The translations under genes were made by a program, and so were the position numbers. From NCBI RefSeq assembly GCF_005222225.1, contig NZ_CP036536.1, positions 2,628,001 to 2,692,000 on the forward strand: a DNA stretch of 64,000 nucleotides, given 5' to 3'. This document shows positions 27,817-37,159 of this stretch, piece by piece (position 1 is the stretch's first letter; the number at the start of each line of letters is the position of its first letter). The notes under the pieces are model-generated. The model searched no databases, had not been told where the DNA came from, and saw nothing but the letters and a program-made list of their open reading frames with translations. Source of the DNA: Salinimonas lutimaris (GTDB lineage: Bacteria; Pseudomonadota; Gammaproteobacteria; Enterobacterales; Alteromonadaceae).

Positions 27817-29295
27817 GTGTTTGATAAGTTAATGGAGACCATTAATGACATTGTTGCTGTCATTAACGGCATATTATGGGGGGACGGGTTCAAAGCCTCG
27901 ATGCTCCCTGGTCTTGACGGTGTGGACATCGCTACCGGCCCGATTCTGATTTACATGCTGGTATTCTGCGGCTTGTGGTTTACCTTTAAGCTGGGTGGCG
28001 TTCAGATTCGTCACTTTGGGCATATGTTCAAAGTCATGAAAGGCAGCACCACCTCATCTCAGGATGGCATCAGTTCTTTTCAGGCATTGTGTACCAGTCT
28101 GTCTGCCCGGGTCGGTACCGGCAACCTGGCTGGCGTAGCGATCGCCATTTCAGTAGGTGGTGCTGGGGCTATTTTCTGGATGTGGATGATTGCTCTTATT
28201 GGCATGGCCACCGGCTTTGCAGAGAGTGTACTGGGGCAGTTGTATAAGGTTCGCGACGAAAACGGTGAATACCGCGGCGGCCCGGCTTACTACATTAAGC
28301 AGGGACTGAATAAAACCTGGCTGGCTGTGGCATTTTCTCTGTGTCTGTTTTTAGGCTACGGGTTTATCTTTAGTGCGGTTCAGGCCAATACCATCACCGA
28401 TGCCCTGCAAAATGCCTATGCTATTCCTACCCTGTATTCCGGTATTGCGATTATTGTGGTGGCTGGCCTGATTGTGATGGGCGGCCTGCGTGGTATTGCC
28501 CGCTTTGCTGAAATGGCCGTTCCCTTTATGGGCGTAGGTTATATTCTGGTTGCTCTGTTTGTCACCTTTATGAATATTGACCTGGTACCGCAAATGCTGG
28601 GGCATATTTTCAGTTCTGCATTCGGACTGGAAGCAGCCGGAGGCGGCGCGCTGGGTGCAGCTATTAAAGCCGGTATTCAGCGCGGCCTGTATTCTAACGA
28701 AGCCGGATCAGGCAGTGTTCCCCATGCCGCCGCCAGCGCAGATCCCTACCCTCGTCATCCGGTGTCACAAGGCTATGTGCAAATGCTGGGGGTCTTTTTC
28801 GACACGATTATTCTGTGTACCTGTACCGCATTTATTATTTTGCTGGCGGGCATGGAAAATGCTGCTGAAGGTCAGGGCGGAATTGGTCTGACCCAGGATG
28901 CATTAAGCGTTCATCTTGGCGCGTCGGGCACGGATTTTATCTCCGCTGCCATTTGTCTGTTTGCGTTTACCTCAGTTGTTGCCAACTATGCCTATGGTGA
29001 GAGTAACCTTCATTTGTTTAAATTAGACAGCAAGGCCGGTCGCCTGGTTTATACCTTTGGGTATCTGGGTATGATTCTGTGGGGCTCTGTGGCGGCATTG
29101 CCCACTGTATGGGCTATGGCGGATATGGCGCTGGGGTTGATGTCTGTGATCAATATTTCGGCAATTATCATGATGACCCCGACCATTGTGTCCATCAGTA
29201 AAGATTATTTTGCCAAGCAAAAATCCGGTGAAAAAATTGAATACCGGGATGGCGACTGCCCGATTCAGGGTAAAACCGAAGATAATATCTGGTAA
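27817..29295 (+). CDS. alanine/glycine:cation symporter (AGCS family)
   Basis: A 492-aa inner-membrane transporter that imports alanine or glycine with sodium. Starts at GTG with AAGGA upstream. About eleven hydrophobic helices. Family signatures are FQALCTSLSARVGTGNLAGV (about 89-108), where small polar residues line the substrate/sodium site, and GIQRGLYSNEAGSGSVPHA (about 288-306). The C-terminus is hydrophilic. It opens the accessory block between the tRNA array and ubiF. No riboswitch recognised upstream. Confidence 0.93.
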   Translation: MFDKLMETINDIVAVINGILWGDGFKASMLPGLDGVDIATGPILIYMLVFCGLWFTFKLGGVQIRHFGHMFKVMKGSTTSSQDGISSFQALCTSLSARVGTGNLAGVAIAISVGGAGAIFWMWMIALIGMATGFAESVLGQLYKVRDENGEYRGGPAYYIKQGLNKTWLAVAFSLCLFLGYGFIFSAVQANTITDALQNAYAIPTLYSGIAIIVVAGLIVMGGLRGIARFAEMAVPFMGVGYILVALFVTFMNIDLVPQMLGHIFSSAFGLEAAGGGALGAAIKAGIQRGLYSNEAGSGSVPHAAASADPYPRHPVSQGYVQMLGVFFDTIILCTCTAFIILLAGMENAAEGQGGIGLTQDALSVHLGASGTDFISAAICLFAFTSVVANYAYGESNLHLFKLDSKAGRLVYTFGYLGMILWGSVAALPTVWAMADMALGLMSVINISAIIMMTPTIVSISKDYFAKQKSGEKIEYRDGDCPIQGKTEDNIW

Positions 29296-29340
29296 CCCCT
29301 GCTTTATACTCCTGTGGCCGTCTGGCTGCAGGAGCACTAT

Positions 29341-29360
29341 CTTTACACACCTTTACACAA
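29341..29360 (+). promoter_or_regulatory. direct repeat upstream of the efflux operon (1)
   Basis: CTTTACACA occurs twice with a 10-nt period, about 100 nt before the first efflux gene. Tandem direct repeats at one helical turn are the usual binding format of OmpR-family regulators. Confidence 0.4.
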
Positions 29361-29383
29361 TCTCAGCCTGATACCGGCACACT

Positions 29384-29403
29384 CTTAACCCTTTCTTAAC
29401 CCT
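29384..29403 (+). promoter_or_regulatory. direct repeat upstream of the efflux operon (2)
   Basis: CTTAACCCT occurs twice with an 11-nt period, 50 nt before the first gene of the operon. A weak -10 (TATGCT at 29412) follows, so the repeats would cover the -35 area, as in activator-dependent promoters. Confidence 0.5.
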
Positions 29404-29453
29404 GCTATGGGTATGCTTGTCGGCACCTTTTTAAGTCAACCGGCACCGATATT

Positions 29454-30821
29454 ATGAAAATTCGCCCCGGCCTGCAGGCTTGTGTGCTAGCCCTGCTTTG
29501 CCAGGCCTGCAGCAGTATCTCTGATCCTAACAATCACTATGCAGAGCAGGCACAGGCAGCCACCGGCACCATCGGTCAATGGCAGCAAAGCACAGACAGC
29601 GGTGTGGCCACCACCCGCCTGTTACAACTGGTGAACCTGAACCAGCTGGATGCATTGGTCAGCGAAGCCCTGAGCCACAACCCGGGCTTACAGCAAACTC
29701 TCGTGACGCTGAAAAAATCCCGGGTTCAGGAAACCACGGCCGCCGCCGAAGGCCGCCCCCAAATCTCTGCCGGTGTGCAAAATAGTCGTAGTGAAAATAG
29801 CAACAGTGCTTATACCACCAGCGTAGATATCAGCTGGGAGCTGGACCTGTGGAACAGGATTGGCGATAGCGTCAGCGCAGCGCAGTGGCAGAGCGAACAA
29901 GCAAGTAGTGACTATCAGGCTGCCCAAAACACCCTGGCTGCCAGTGTTATCCAGGCTTACCTTCAAATTCTCAGTCAGCAACAGTTACTGACCATTGAAC
30001 AGCAGCGATTGCAGGTTTTACAGAACAGCGAGTCGGTCATTCTGACCCGCTATCGTAGTGGTCTGGGCACGCTGGATGATCTGGATACTGCGCGCACCAG
30101 CAGCGCCAGCACCCGGGCCACCATCGCCGACTATGAAAACAGTCTGCGGGCTGCCCGTCGGTCGCTGGCGGTATTACTGGGCCGGACCGACATGGATACG
30201 TCCGACATCAACAGTGCCAAGGACTTTCCGGATATTGTGCCACCACTAAGCGCTATACCAGAACAGGACCTGGCCCGTCGCCCTGATTTACAATCTGCCT
30301 TTGCCCAGATAAAAGCCAGTGAAGCCAGTGAACAGGTGGCATACAAAAACCTGCTGCCCAGCCTGAATATCAGCGCGGCACTGAGTGATAGCGGTCAGAC
30401 GCCGGCCCTGTCATTTTTCAAAGATCCGGTCTGGTCACTGCTTGGGTCGGTCACCGCTCCCCTGTTTCAGGGCGGCGCACTCAAAGCCAGCCTGAAACAA
30501 GCAGAGCTGGACTCGCTCAACACCTGGTGGGCATATCAGCAAACCCTGCTGACCGCAGTACAGGAAGTGGAAGATACGCTGGACCTTGAGACCAGCTACC
30601 AGATTCGTCAGGCTCATCTGCTCAATGCTTATGACAATGCCCAGCGCAGCAAGCAAACCTATACCAGTCAGTATCGCCAGGGGCTGGTTGATATTCTGGA
30701 TCTGCTGAGTGTGACGCAGACCACCTACGACCTGAAAGCCCAGCTGGTGCAGTTACAGCAAAATCAGTTATCTAATCGCATTGACCTAGGTCTGGCGCTG
30801 GGTCTGGGAGTATCATCATGA
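29454..30821 (+). CDS. RND efflux outer-membrane factor, NodT/OprM-type lipoprotein
   Basis: A 455-aa outer-membrane channel component. Signal peptide with lipobox CQAC (Cys19). The two-fold repeated helical/beta architecture of TolC-like proteins is visible, for example LVSEALSHNPGLQQTL (64-79) and the later RPDLQSAFAQIKASEA. Mature protein likely acylated and trimeric. Its stop overlaps the start of the adaptor gene as ATGA, so the set is translationally coupled. First of five overlapping genes. Confidence 0.93.
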   Translation: MKIRPGLQACVLALLCQACSSISDPNNHYAEQAQAATGTIGQWQQSTDSGVATTRLLQLVNLNQLDALVSEALSHNPGLQQTLVTLKKSRVQETTAAAEGRPQISAGVQNSRSENSNSAYTTSVDISWELDLWNRIGDSVSAAQWQSEQASSDYQAAQNTLAASVIQAYLQILSQQQLLTIEQQRLQVLQNSESVILTRYRSGLGTLDDLDTARTSSASTRATIADYENSLRAARRSLAVLLGRTDMDTSDINSAKDFPDIVPPLSAIPEQDLARRPDLQSAFAQIKASEASEQVAYKNLLPSLNISAALSDSGQTPALSFFKDPVWSLLGSVTAPLFQGGALKASLKQAELDSLNTWWAYQQTLLTAVQEVEDTLDLETSYQIRQAHLLNAYDNAQRSKQTYTSQYRQGLVDILDLLSVTQTTYDLKAQLVQLQQNQLSNRIDLGLALGLGVSS

Positions 30822-32050
30822 ACCAACGTAAAAAAACCGGACTGATTACCCTGGGAGCAGCGCTGTCTATTGTACTGGCCGCTTTATCTGTCTGGGCACA
30901 AATGCCAGCGCACAGCGGACCACCGGGCGCCGGCGGTCACAAACGCCCGGCGCAGGCGCAGTCTGCCCCCACCACAAAGCATCAGCCACCGCTGGCAGCA
31001 ACCGGGCAGGAGAACCTGCCTGAAGTGGGTGTGAGGACAGTCACTGCCGGTGCTTATCAGGCCCGGGTAAGCGGTTATGGGGAAGTGACGCCCCGCTACG
31101 CGCTGACCTTGTCCGCTCAGGTGGCCGGTCGAATTGACGAGGTCTCAGCCCGTTTTCAAAGCGGTGAAACCTTTGAGGCAGGTGACATCCTTGCCCGGAT
31201 TGATGAGACAGATTATCAACAGGCGCTGGATAGCGCCGATGCCACCCTGCAACAGGCCAATGTCGCCCTGCAGGAAGAACAGTTACAAGGCGCGCAGGCC
31301 CAGGATGAATGGCAGCGCTCGGGCCTGGACGGCGACCCTGACTCAGCTTTGGTGCTGCGTGCCCCGCAATTAGCCGCTGCAAAAGCGACCGTCAGACAGG
31401 CACAGTCAGCACTACAAACCGCCCAGCGGGATTTGCAGGCGACCCGCATTACAGCCCCGTTTGATGCGGTAGTGGTCAGCCGGGCAATTCAGCCCGGCAG
31501 TATTGTACAAACTGGTACTGAAATCGGCGCTCTTTACGCTACCGCCACTGCTGAAATATCCATTCCGCTATCGGCCAGTCAGTGGCAAAGCCTGCCCGAC
31601 CCTGCCACGTTATCGGAACAGAGCTGGCCGGTTATTCTGGATGATATGAACCATGATCATCACTGGCGCGGCCGGGTGACCCGGGTAGAGCAACATCTTG
31701 ATACTGATTCACGCCAGCGTAGCGCCATTGTGGTGATCGATAAACCGCTGGCGCTGTCTACCCCCCTGTATTTTGGTACCTATGTGAATGCACAGATTAG
31801 CGGCCGCCAGTGGCAGGGGATTTGGGAGATACCTGCCAGCGCAATATCACAGCAGCAAAAGATCTGGTATGTCAGCGGCGATAACACGCTGGGTAACTTT
31901 ACCCCCGAGGTGTTATTTCAGCAGCAGGGCAATGCGTATATCCAGATACCGGAGGGCTTTACCAGCGCCCGTATTGTACTGCGCCCGTTAAACAGTTATA
32001 TGAAAAACATGCTGGTGAAGCCGGTTTCGGAGGGCACGCATGCAGGCTAA
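30818..32050 (+). CDS. RND efflux periplasmic adaptor (membrane fusion protein)
   Basis: A 410-aa HlyD/AcrA-type adaptor. One N-terminal membrane segment (about 9-29) is followed by a Pro/His-rich spacer. After it come the lipoyl half-motif YALTLSAQVAGRIDEVSARFQ (split at about 88-108), a long coiled-coil hairpin rich in Gln/Ala (125-205) and the second lipoyl half ATRITAPFDAVVVSR. It bridges the outer-membrane factor and the pump. It overlaps the pump gene by 11 nt. Confidence 0.93.
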   Translation: MNQRKKTGLITLGAALSIVLAALSVWAQMPAHSGPPGAGGHKRPAQAQSAPTTKHQPPLAATGQENLPEVGVRTVTAGAYQARVSGYGEVTPRYALTLSAQVAGRIDEVSARFQSGETFEAGDILARIDETDYQQALDSADATLQQANVALQEEQLQGAQAQDEWQRSGLDGDPDSALVLRAPQLAAAKATVRQAQSALQTAQRDLQATRITAPFDAVVVSRAIQPGSIVQTGTEIGALYATATAEISIPLSASQWQSLPDPATLSEQSWPVILDDMNHDHHWRGRVTRVEQHLDTDSRQRSAIVVIDKPLALSTPLYFGTYVNAQISGRQWQGIWEIPASAISQQQKIWYVSGDNTLGNFTPEVLFQQQGNAYIQIPEGFTSARIVLRPLNSYMKNMLVKPVSEGTHAG

Positions 32051-35000
32051 TCAAAGAGGCATCATCGCCTGGTTTGCCAGTAATCCGGTAGCCGCCAACC
32101 TGCTCATGCTGGGTATGATCATTGTGGGCATCGCCTCACTGGGAGATATACGCAAAGAAGCCTTTCCCAGTATGGAGCCGCGTTTTATCACGATCTCCAT
32201 GACCTACGACAGCGGCGATGCCAAACAGGCTGAAGAAGGTATTGCAATTAATATTGAAAATGCACTGGAGTCGGTGCCGGGTATCAAGCGCATTACCTCA
32301 ACGTCGACCGCCAGTGGCAGTACGGTGCAGATAGAAAAAGAAAGCGAATATGAGCTGGATACGCTGCTCAGTGATGTAAAAACCAACATCGACAGCATTT
32401 ATAATTTTCCCTCTGACGCTGAAAACCCGGTCATTACAAAGGGCCGGCGCCAGGAGCATGCGATCTGGGCGCAGCTATATGGCAATACAGATCATGCAAC
32501 ATTGCAGGCACTGGGACAGACTCTTGAGCGGGAATTACTGGCTAAAGATGGGATCCGTGAGGTCAGTACGCCTGACTTTATCGATCCTATGATGTCGGTG
32601 GAGATTGATGAGGCTAAACTGCAGGCGTTCGGGCTGACCCTGTCAGATGTTTCGGCAGCGATTAACGCAGAATCATCCACAGCGCTTACCACCAGCCTGC
32701 GCAATGAAGAAAAGGTGATTCGTCTTAAAGCTTCAGAGCAGGCTTACAATGCCAGCGAATTTGCCAGTATCCCGCTGCTGGCCGATGCATCCGGTACTTA
32801 TCTGACCGTGGGCGATGTGGCCACCGTCACCGATATGTTTGCTGATGACGCGTATCATCTCTCCCGCTATAACGGCCAGAATGGCTACGGTATTCAGATT
32901 GTTATGGATGAAAACGGTGATGTGGTCAATATTGTTAACCAGGCGCGACAGGTAGTACAGCAGTGGCAGCAGCAGGACAGACTGCCCGCTGGTGTCGAAC
33001 TGGAAACCTGGTATGACAAAAGTACCCTTATCACCGACCGGCTCTCGTTGCTGACCGAAAACGCTATTTTTGGCATTGTGCTGGTATTTATTGTACTGGC
33101 GCTGTTTCTGAATGTACGGGTTGCATTCTGGGTGGCGGCGGGTCTGCCGTTTATCTTTTTCGGTACGCTGTTTTTCATGACCGACTCATTTACCGGCATG
33201 ACTATCAATGAGATGACCACCTTCGGCTTTATTATGGCCTTAGGTATTGTTGTTGATGATGCGGTGGTGGTAGGTGAAAGCGTGTATACCACCCGGCAGC
33301 GCTTTGGAGACACGCTGAACAATACTATCGACGGCACCATGCGGGTGGCCGTTCCCACCCTGTTCGGTGTGCTGACAACGGTCGCGACCTTCTTCGCTCT
33401 GTCGAATGTTGAAGGTGGCCTGGGCAAGCTGTACTCTCAGTTTGGCACGATCGTGACGATCTGTTTACTGCTGTCAGTGATAGAGTCAAAACTGATCCTG
33501 CCTGCTCACCTGGCCCACCTACCCACCCGTCAACAATCACGTTCAGGCATAGCCGGGGCCTGGTCGCGGGTTCAGCGTGCTGCAAATCGCGGTCTCAATG
33601 CGGTAAATAAACGCCTCTACCAGCCAGTTTTAAGCGCTGCCATTCGATATCGCTATGCCGCCGTACTCGGTTTTGTCAGTGTGTTTGTACTGGTCATTGG
33701 GATGCTGTTTACCGGAGCCGTACGGGTGGGCTTTTTTCCCAGTATGCCTGGAGATACAGTAGAAGCCTCTATGAACCTGTACAGCGATGCCAGCTTTGGC
33801 CAGAATGCCCGCAATATAAACCGGCTGGAAGCAGCCGCCTATGCTGCTGACCAGGCGCTGGTTGAACAGGCAGGCTCGACCGGCAGCGGCATTAAAAGCC
33901 TGCAGGTGTCAGCCAGCAGCGACCAGTCAGCCAGCATGATTATTGAACTGGCAGACAACAAGCCGTACACGCTGGATGAGCTGGCCAGACTGTGGCGACA
34001 AAAAGCCGGCCAGCCAGAAGGGGTTAAACAGCTTAAAATTCAGTCTCGCCGCGAAATGGTCAGCGCCTTTCAGGTTGAGCTGAAAAGTATCAGCGATGAG
34101 GCGCTGGTTGCCGGTGAAGCGGCCTTTAAAGAGGCGCTGACGCAACTTGACGGGGTGCACAGTATTGAAAGCTCACTGACTCCGGGTGAAGCTATGCTTC
34201 GGTTTGAACTGACGCCCCAGGGCCGGGCCATGGGAATGGACACCCAGACGTTATCCACGCAGCTGTTGCAAGCATTTGGCGGGGATATTGTGCAGCGTTA
34301 TTTGCGGGATAAAAACGAAGTGAAGGTGCGCGTTCGCTATCCTGAAAAAGACCGCACCAATCCATCCGACATTCTGGATGCGCGGGTTCGTACCAGCGCG
34401 GGCACGGTGGTGCCGCTTAGCGAAGTCGCCCGGATTATTCCGGACACCCAGCAAAAAGAAATTACCCGTATTGATGGATTACGCGCACTGACAGTCTCTG
34501 CATCGGTGGACAGTGCCACCATCACCTCGACCGAACTGGTCAGTCAGCTGAATGCCAGCCTGGTTCCCCGGCTTAGCCGCCAGTATCCGGAACTGAGCCT
34601 GCATTTTGCCGGAGAGGCAGAACAGCAGGCAGAAACCCAGGGCTCTATGGAAACCGTGTTTATTCTTGCGCTGATTGCCATTTTTGCCTTGCTGGCCATA
34701 CCGCTTAAATCCTATATACAGCCACTGATTATCATGACCGCTATCCCATTTGGTATTGTGGGCGCCGTGCTGGGACACTGGAGTAATGATCTGATGGTCA
34801 GTCTGTTGTCGCTAAATGGCATTCTGGCCCTAAGTGGTGTGGTGGTAAATGACTCTTTGCTGCTGGTATCCCGGTATAATGATTTACGCCGACATGGCAC
34901 CGGTATACACGATGCAATCATGACCGCCTGCACCAGCCGTTTGCGGGCGGTGCTGCTGACCTCAGTCACCACCTTTGTAGGGCTTTACCCGATTCTGGGA

Positions 35001-35201
35001 GAAACCTCTGCCCAGGCACAATTTTTAATACCGGCCGCCGCATCGCTGGGCTATGGTATTTTATTTGCCACAGTGATTACGTTATTGTTAATTCCGGCGT
35101 TGCTGCTGATAACCGAAGATTGTAAACGTGGTCTGATGGCGGTTTCGCGCCGGCTGACCCGCCACTCAGGAGAGACTCATGACCACCCTGCTGCTGGTTG
35201 A
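32040..35201 (+). CDS. RND efflux pump, AcrB-like (HAE family)
   Basis: A 1053-aa proton-driven inner-membrane exporter. Twelve membrane helices are arranged as 1 + loop + 6 + loop + 5. The proton-relay acidic pair is D406-D407 in GIVVDDAVVVGE of helix 4. Large periplasmic porter loops span about 40-340 and 560-870. Substrate cannot be read from sequence; antimicrobials, bile-like compounds or lipids are all possible for this family. Its last 23 nt overlap the response-regulator gene. Confidence 0.95.
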   Translation: MQANQRGIIAWFASNPVAANLLMLGMIIVGIASLGDIRKEAFPSMEPRFITISMTYDSGDAKQAEEGIAINIENALESVPGIKRITSTSTASGSTVQIEKESEYELDTLLSDVKTNIDSIYNFPSDAENPVITKGRRQEHAIWAQLYGNTDHATLQALGQTLERELLAKDGIREVSTPDFIDPMMSVEIDEAKLQAFGLTLSDVSAAINAESSTALTTSLRNEEKVIRLKASEQAYNASEFASIPLLADASGTYLTVGDVATVTDMFADDAYHLSRYNGQNGYGIQIVMDENGDVVNIVNQARQVVQQWQQQDRLPAGVELETWYDKSTLITDRLSLLTENAIFGIVLVFIVLALFLNVRVAFWVAAGLPFIFFGTLFFMTDSFTGMTINEMTTFGFIMALGIVVDDAVVVGESVYTTRQRFGDTLNNTIDGTMRVAVPTLFGVLTTVATFFALSNVEGGLGKLYSQFGTIVTICLLLSVIESKLILPAHLAHLPTRQQSRSGIAGAWSRVQRAANRGLNAVNKRLYQPVLSAAIRYRYAAVLGFVSVFVLVIGMLFTGAVRVGFFPSMPGDTVEASMNLYSDASFGQNARNINRLEAAAYAADQALVEQAGSTGSGIKSLQVSASSDQSASMIIELADNKPYTLDELARLWRQKAGQPEGVKQLKIQSRREMVSAFQVELKSISDEALVAGEAAFKEALTQLDGVHSIESSLTPGEAMLRFELTPQGRAMGMDTQTLSTQLLQAFGGDIVQRYLRDKNEVKVRVRYPEKDRTNPSDILDARVRTSAGTVVPLSEVARIIPDTQQKEITRIDGLRALTVSASVDSATITSTELVSQLNASLVPRLSRQYPELSLHFAGEAEQQAETQGSMETVFILALIAIFALLAIPLKSYIQPLIIMTAIPFGIVGAVLGHWSNDLMVSLLSLNGILALSGVVVNDSLLLVSRYNDLRRHGTGIHDAIMTACTSRLRAVLLTSVTTFVGLYPILGETSAQAQFLIPAAASLGYGILFATVITLLLIPALLLITEDCKRGLMAVSRRLTRHSGETHDHPAAG

Positions 35202-35850
35202 GGATGACATGGATCTGGCTGGTAATATTCTTGATTACCTGGCCCTGGATAATTTTGTCTGCGATCATGCCAGTAATGGCGTGGCTGCGCTAAACCTGCT
35301 CCAGAACAATGCCTATGCCGTTATCATTCTGGATATTAACCTACCCCGGCAAAATGGATTGAGTGTATGCCAGACATTGCGCCAGCGTGGTGATGTAACG
35401 CCGATTATCATGCTAACCGCAAGAGACCAGCTGGACGATAAATTAACCGGTTTTGCCGCGGGCGCCGATGATTATCTGGTTAAGCCTTTTGCGATGGCAG
35501 AGCTTAGCGCCCGCTTACAGGCTCTGGCCGGGCGGCGCAGCAACCAGGCGCAAAAACTGGGGTATGCCGGCCTGATACTGCACCGGCAGACCCGCCAGGT
35601 ACAGTATCAGCAACAAGTCATAAAGCTCAGCCCTACCGCTACCAAGGTACTTGAAACCCTGCTTGAACAAGCGCCTGAACCGGTCAGCCGCTTCACGTTG
35701 GTGCAGGCGGTATGGGGCGACAATGCGCCGGATAGCAACAGTCTCAAGGTACACATCCATGCTTTGAGAAAAGCCCTGTCCGGCTCTACGCCTTTAGGTG
35801 TGGAAGCCGTATCCGGAGTCGGGTTCAGACTAACCGGAGCGCCGCTATGA
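35179..35850 (+). CDS. OmpR-family response regulator
   Basis: A 223-aa two-component regulator. The receiver domain (1-115) has the acidic pair at 9-10, phospho-acceptor Asp52 in LDINLP, Thr80 and Lys102. The winged-helix effector domain (about 130-220) includes NSLKVHIHALRKAL. AGGAGA precedes the ATG inside the end of the pump gene, and its stop overlaps the kinase start as ATGA. It most likely controls the efflux genes with which it is co-transcribed. Confidence 0.95.
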   Translation: MTTLLLVEDDMDLAGNILDYLALDNFVCDHASNGVAALNLLQNNAYAVIILDINLPRQNGLSVCQTLRQRGDVTPIIMLTARDQLDDKLTGFAAGADDYLVKPFAMAELSARLQALAGRRSNQAQKLGYAGLILHRQTRQVQYQQQVIKLSPTATKVLETLLEQAPEPVSRFTLVQAVWGDNAPDSNSLKVHIHALRKALSGSTPLGVEAVSGVGFRLTGAPL

Positions 35851-37112
35851 CAGGCTTTCGCCTTAGCTTACGCAAGTATGTACTTATCACCTTGCTGGTG
35901 ATGGGCGTCATTCTTATTTCTTCATTATCTTACCTGTCATTCAACAATTTTTTTGAAGGCATGGATGGGGTACTGCGCGGCACCATGATATCTGCCGCGC
36001 GTAATACCCAGGTCACCCCTGGTCAGCCCGTACAGACCCTAAACTTTACGATTGCGGCTCGTTGGGAAGATTTACCCGATGAAATACAACATAATTTTCA
36101 TGCCAAAACACTGCGCCCATTCAGACTGGAAAAACAGATAGACCGGGAATTCATTTTTTTCCGGCCAGATCGGGCGTTGTTTGTACTTAAAGTCACCGGC
36201 AACAATCAGCCAGATAAATTTGTCTCACAGATTTTTACCGCCCCGCCGGCAGGCAGTCGTCACAGCGAGCACCGCTGGTCACATGAGGGGTGGACTCTGA
36301 TTATTGGTTTGTCAGCACTGATTATTTTTGCTGGGTTACTGCTGATACTGCTGCGCAGTATTGCCCGCCCCACCGAACATCTCCGTCAGTGGGCCAAAAA
36401 CCTTGATGAGCAAACGCTGGATGCACCCATCCCTTCTTTTCGCTATAGAGAGCTCGATGAGCTTGCCCGACTGATTCATCACAGTTTGCAGGATGTACGC
36501 CACAGCCTGCATCGTGAACAGGCATTTGTGCGCCACGCCAGTCATGAATTACGTACACCCATCGCCGTGATCCGTTCTAGCATCGAACTACTGCACAAGC
36601 TGCCTGCCCATGATAATCCGCTGGCGGATAAAGCCATCCACCGGATAGATAATGCCTCGCACACCATGACGGATTTAACCGAAACCTTGCTGTGGCTTGG
36701 CAAGCGGGATACCGGCAACCTGCCGATGTCTCAGGTAAGCCCAGGGGCTATACTTACACGCCTGACAAAAGAGCTGCATTATTTGCTTGACGCCAAGCCA
36801 GTGAAGGTCACTCTGCAAACCGACCATGAGCAAATCAGCCTACCGGTTACCGCGTTTGAAATTGTGGCGGGTAACCTGGTTCGAAATGCCTATCAGCACA
36901 CTCAGCACGGTGAGGTCACGATAAATCAGGAACATAGCACCATCACCATTGAAAACCGGGAGTATCAGCAGGACGCGGATGGCGCTGAGCAGGAGTCCAG
37001 CGGTTTTGGACTGGGTTTACAGCTGGTGCGTGGAATCAGTGAAAAATTGCAGTGGTCGTGTGAGATCACCGTCCGGCCTCAGGGCTTTTGTGTCACCCTG
37101 ACACTGAAATAA
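35847..37112 (+). CDS. sensor histidine kinase
   Basis: A 421-aa kinase. Helix 1 (about 12-33), a periplasmic sensor of about 115 residues, helix 2 (149-170) and a HAMP-like linker come first. The HisKA domain has His233 in SHELRTP. The ATPase domain has N box NLVRNAYQHT (about 347-356) and G2-like GFGLGLQLV. The usual G1 box (DxGxG) is not recognisable: the segment reads ITIENREYQQDADG. The kinase may therefore bind ATP in an altered way. The sensor domain is not recognised. Last gene of the efflux/two-component operon. Confidence 0.93.
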   Translation: MTGFRLSLRKYVLITLLVMGVILISSLSYLSFNNFFEGMDGVLRGTMISAARNTQVTPGQPVQTLNFTIAARWEDLPDEIQHNFHAKTLRPFRLEKQIDREFIFFRPDRALFVLKVTGNNQPDKFVSQIFTAPPAGSRHSEHRWSHEGWTLIIGLSALIIFAGLLLILLRSIARPTEHLRQWAKNLDEQTLDAPIPSFRYRELDELARLIHHSLQDVRHSLHREQAFVRHASHELRTPIAVIRSSIELLHKLPAHDNPLADKAIHRIDNASHTMTDLTETLLWLGKRDTGNLPMSQVSPGAILTRLTKELHYLLDAKPVKVTLQTDHEQISLPVTAFEIVAGNLVRNAYQHTQHGEVTINQEHSTITIENREYQQDADGAEQESSGFGLGLQLVRGISEKLQWSCEITVRPQGFCVTLTLK

Positions 37113-37138
37113 AAAAGCCCCGGCCAGAGGCGCGGGGC
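37111..37138 (-). terminator. terminator of the AhpD-like gene
   Basis: The GCCCC / GGGGC stem (37117-37138), read on the minus strand, is followed by TTTTTT. It lies downstream of the minus-strand CxxC gene and overlaps the end of the kinase gene. Confidence 0.75.
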
Positions 37139-37159
37139 AAACATCACACGGAATTCGGA

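Noticed and set aside
32894..33427. A 177-codon frame antisense to the RND pump.
   Set aside because: Ser/Thr/Val-rich shadow of the pump's membrane domain.
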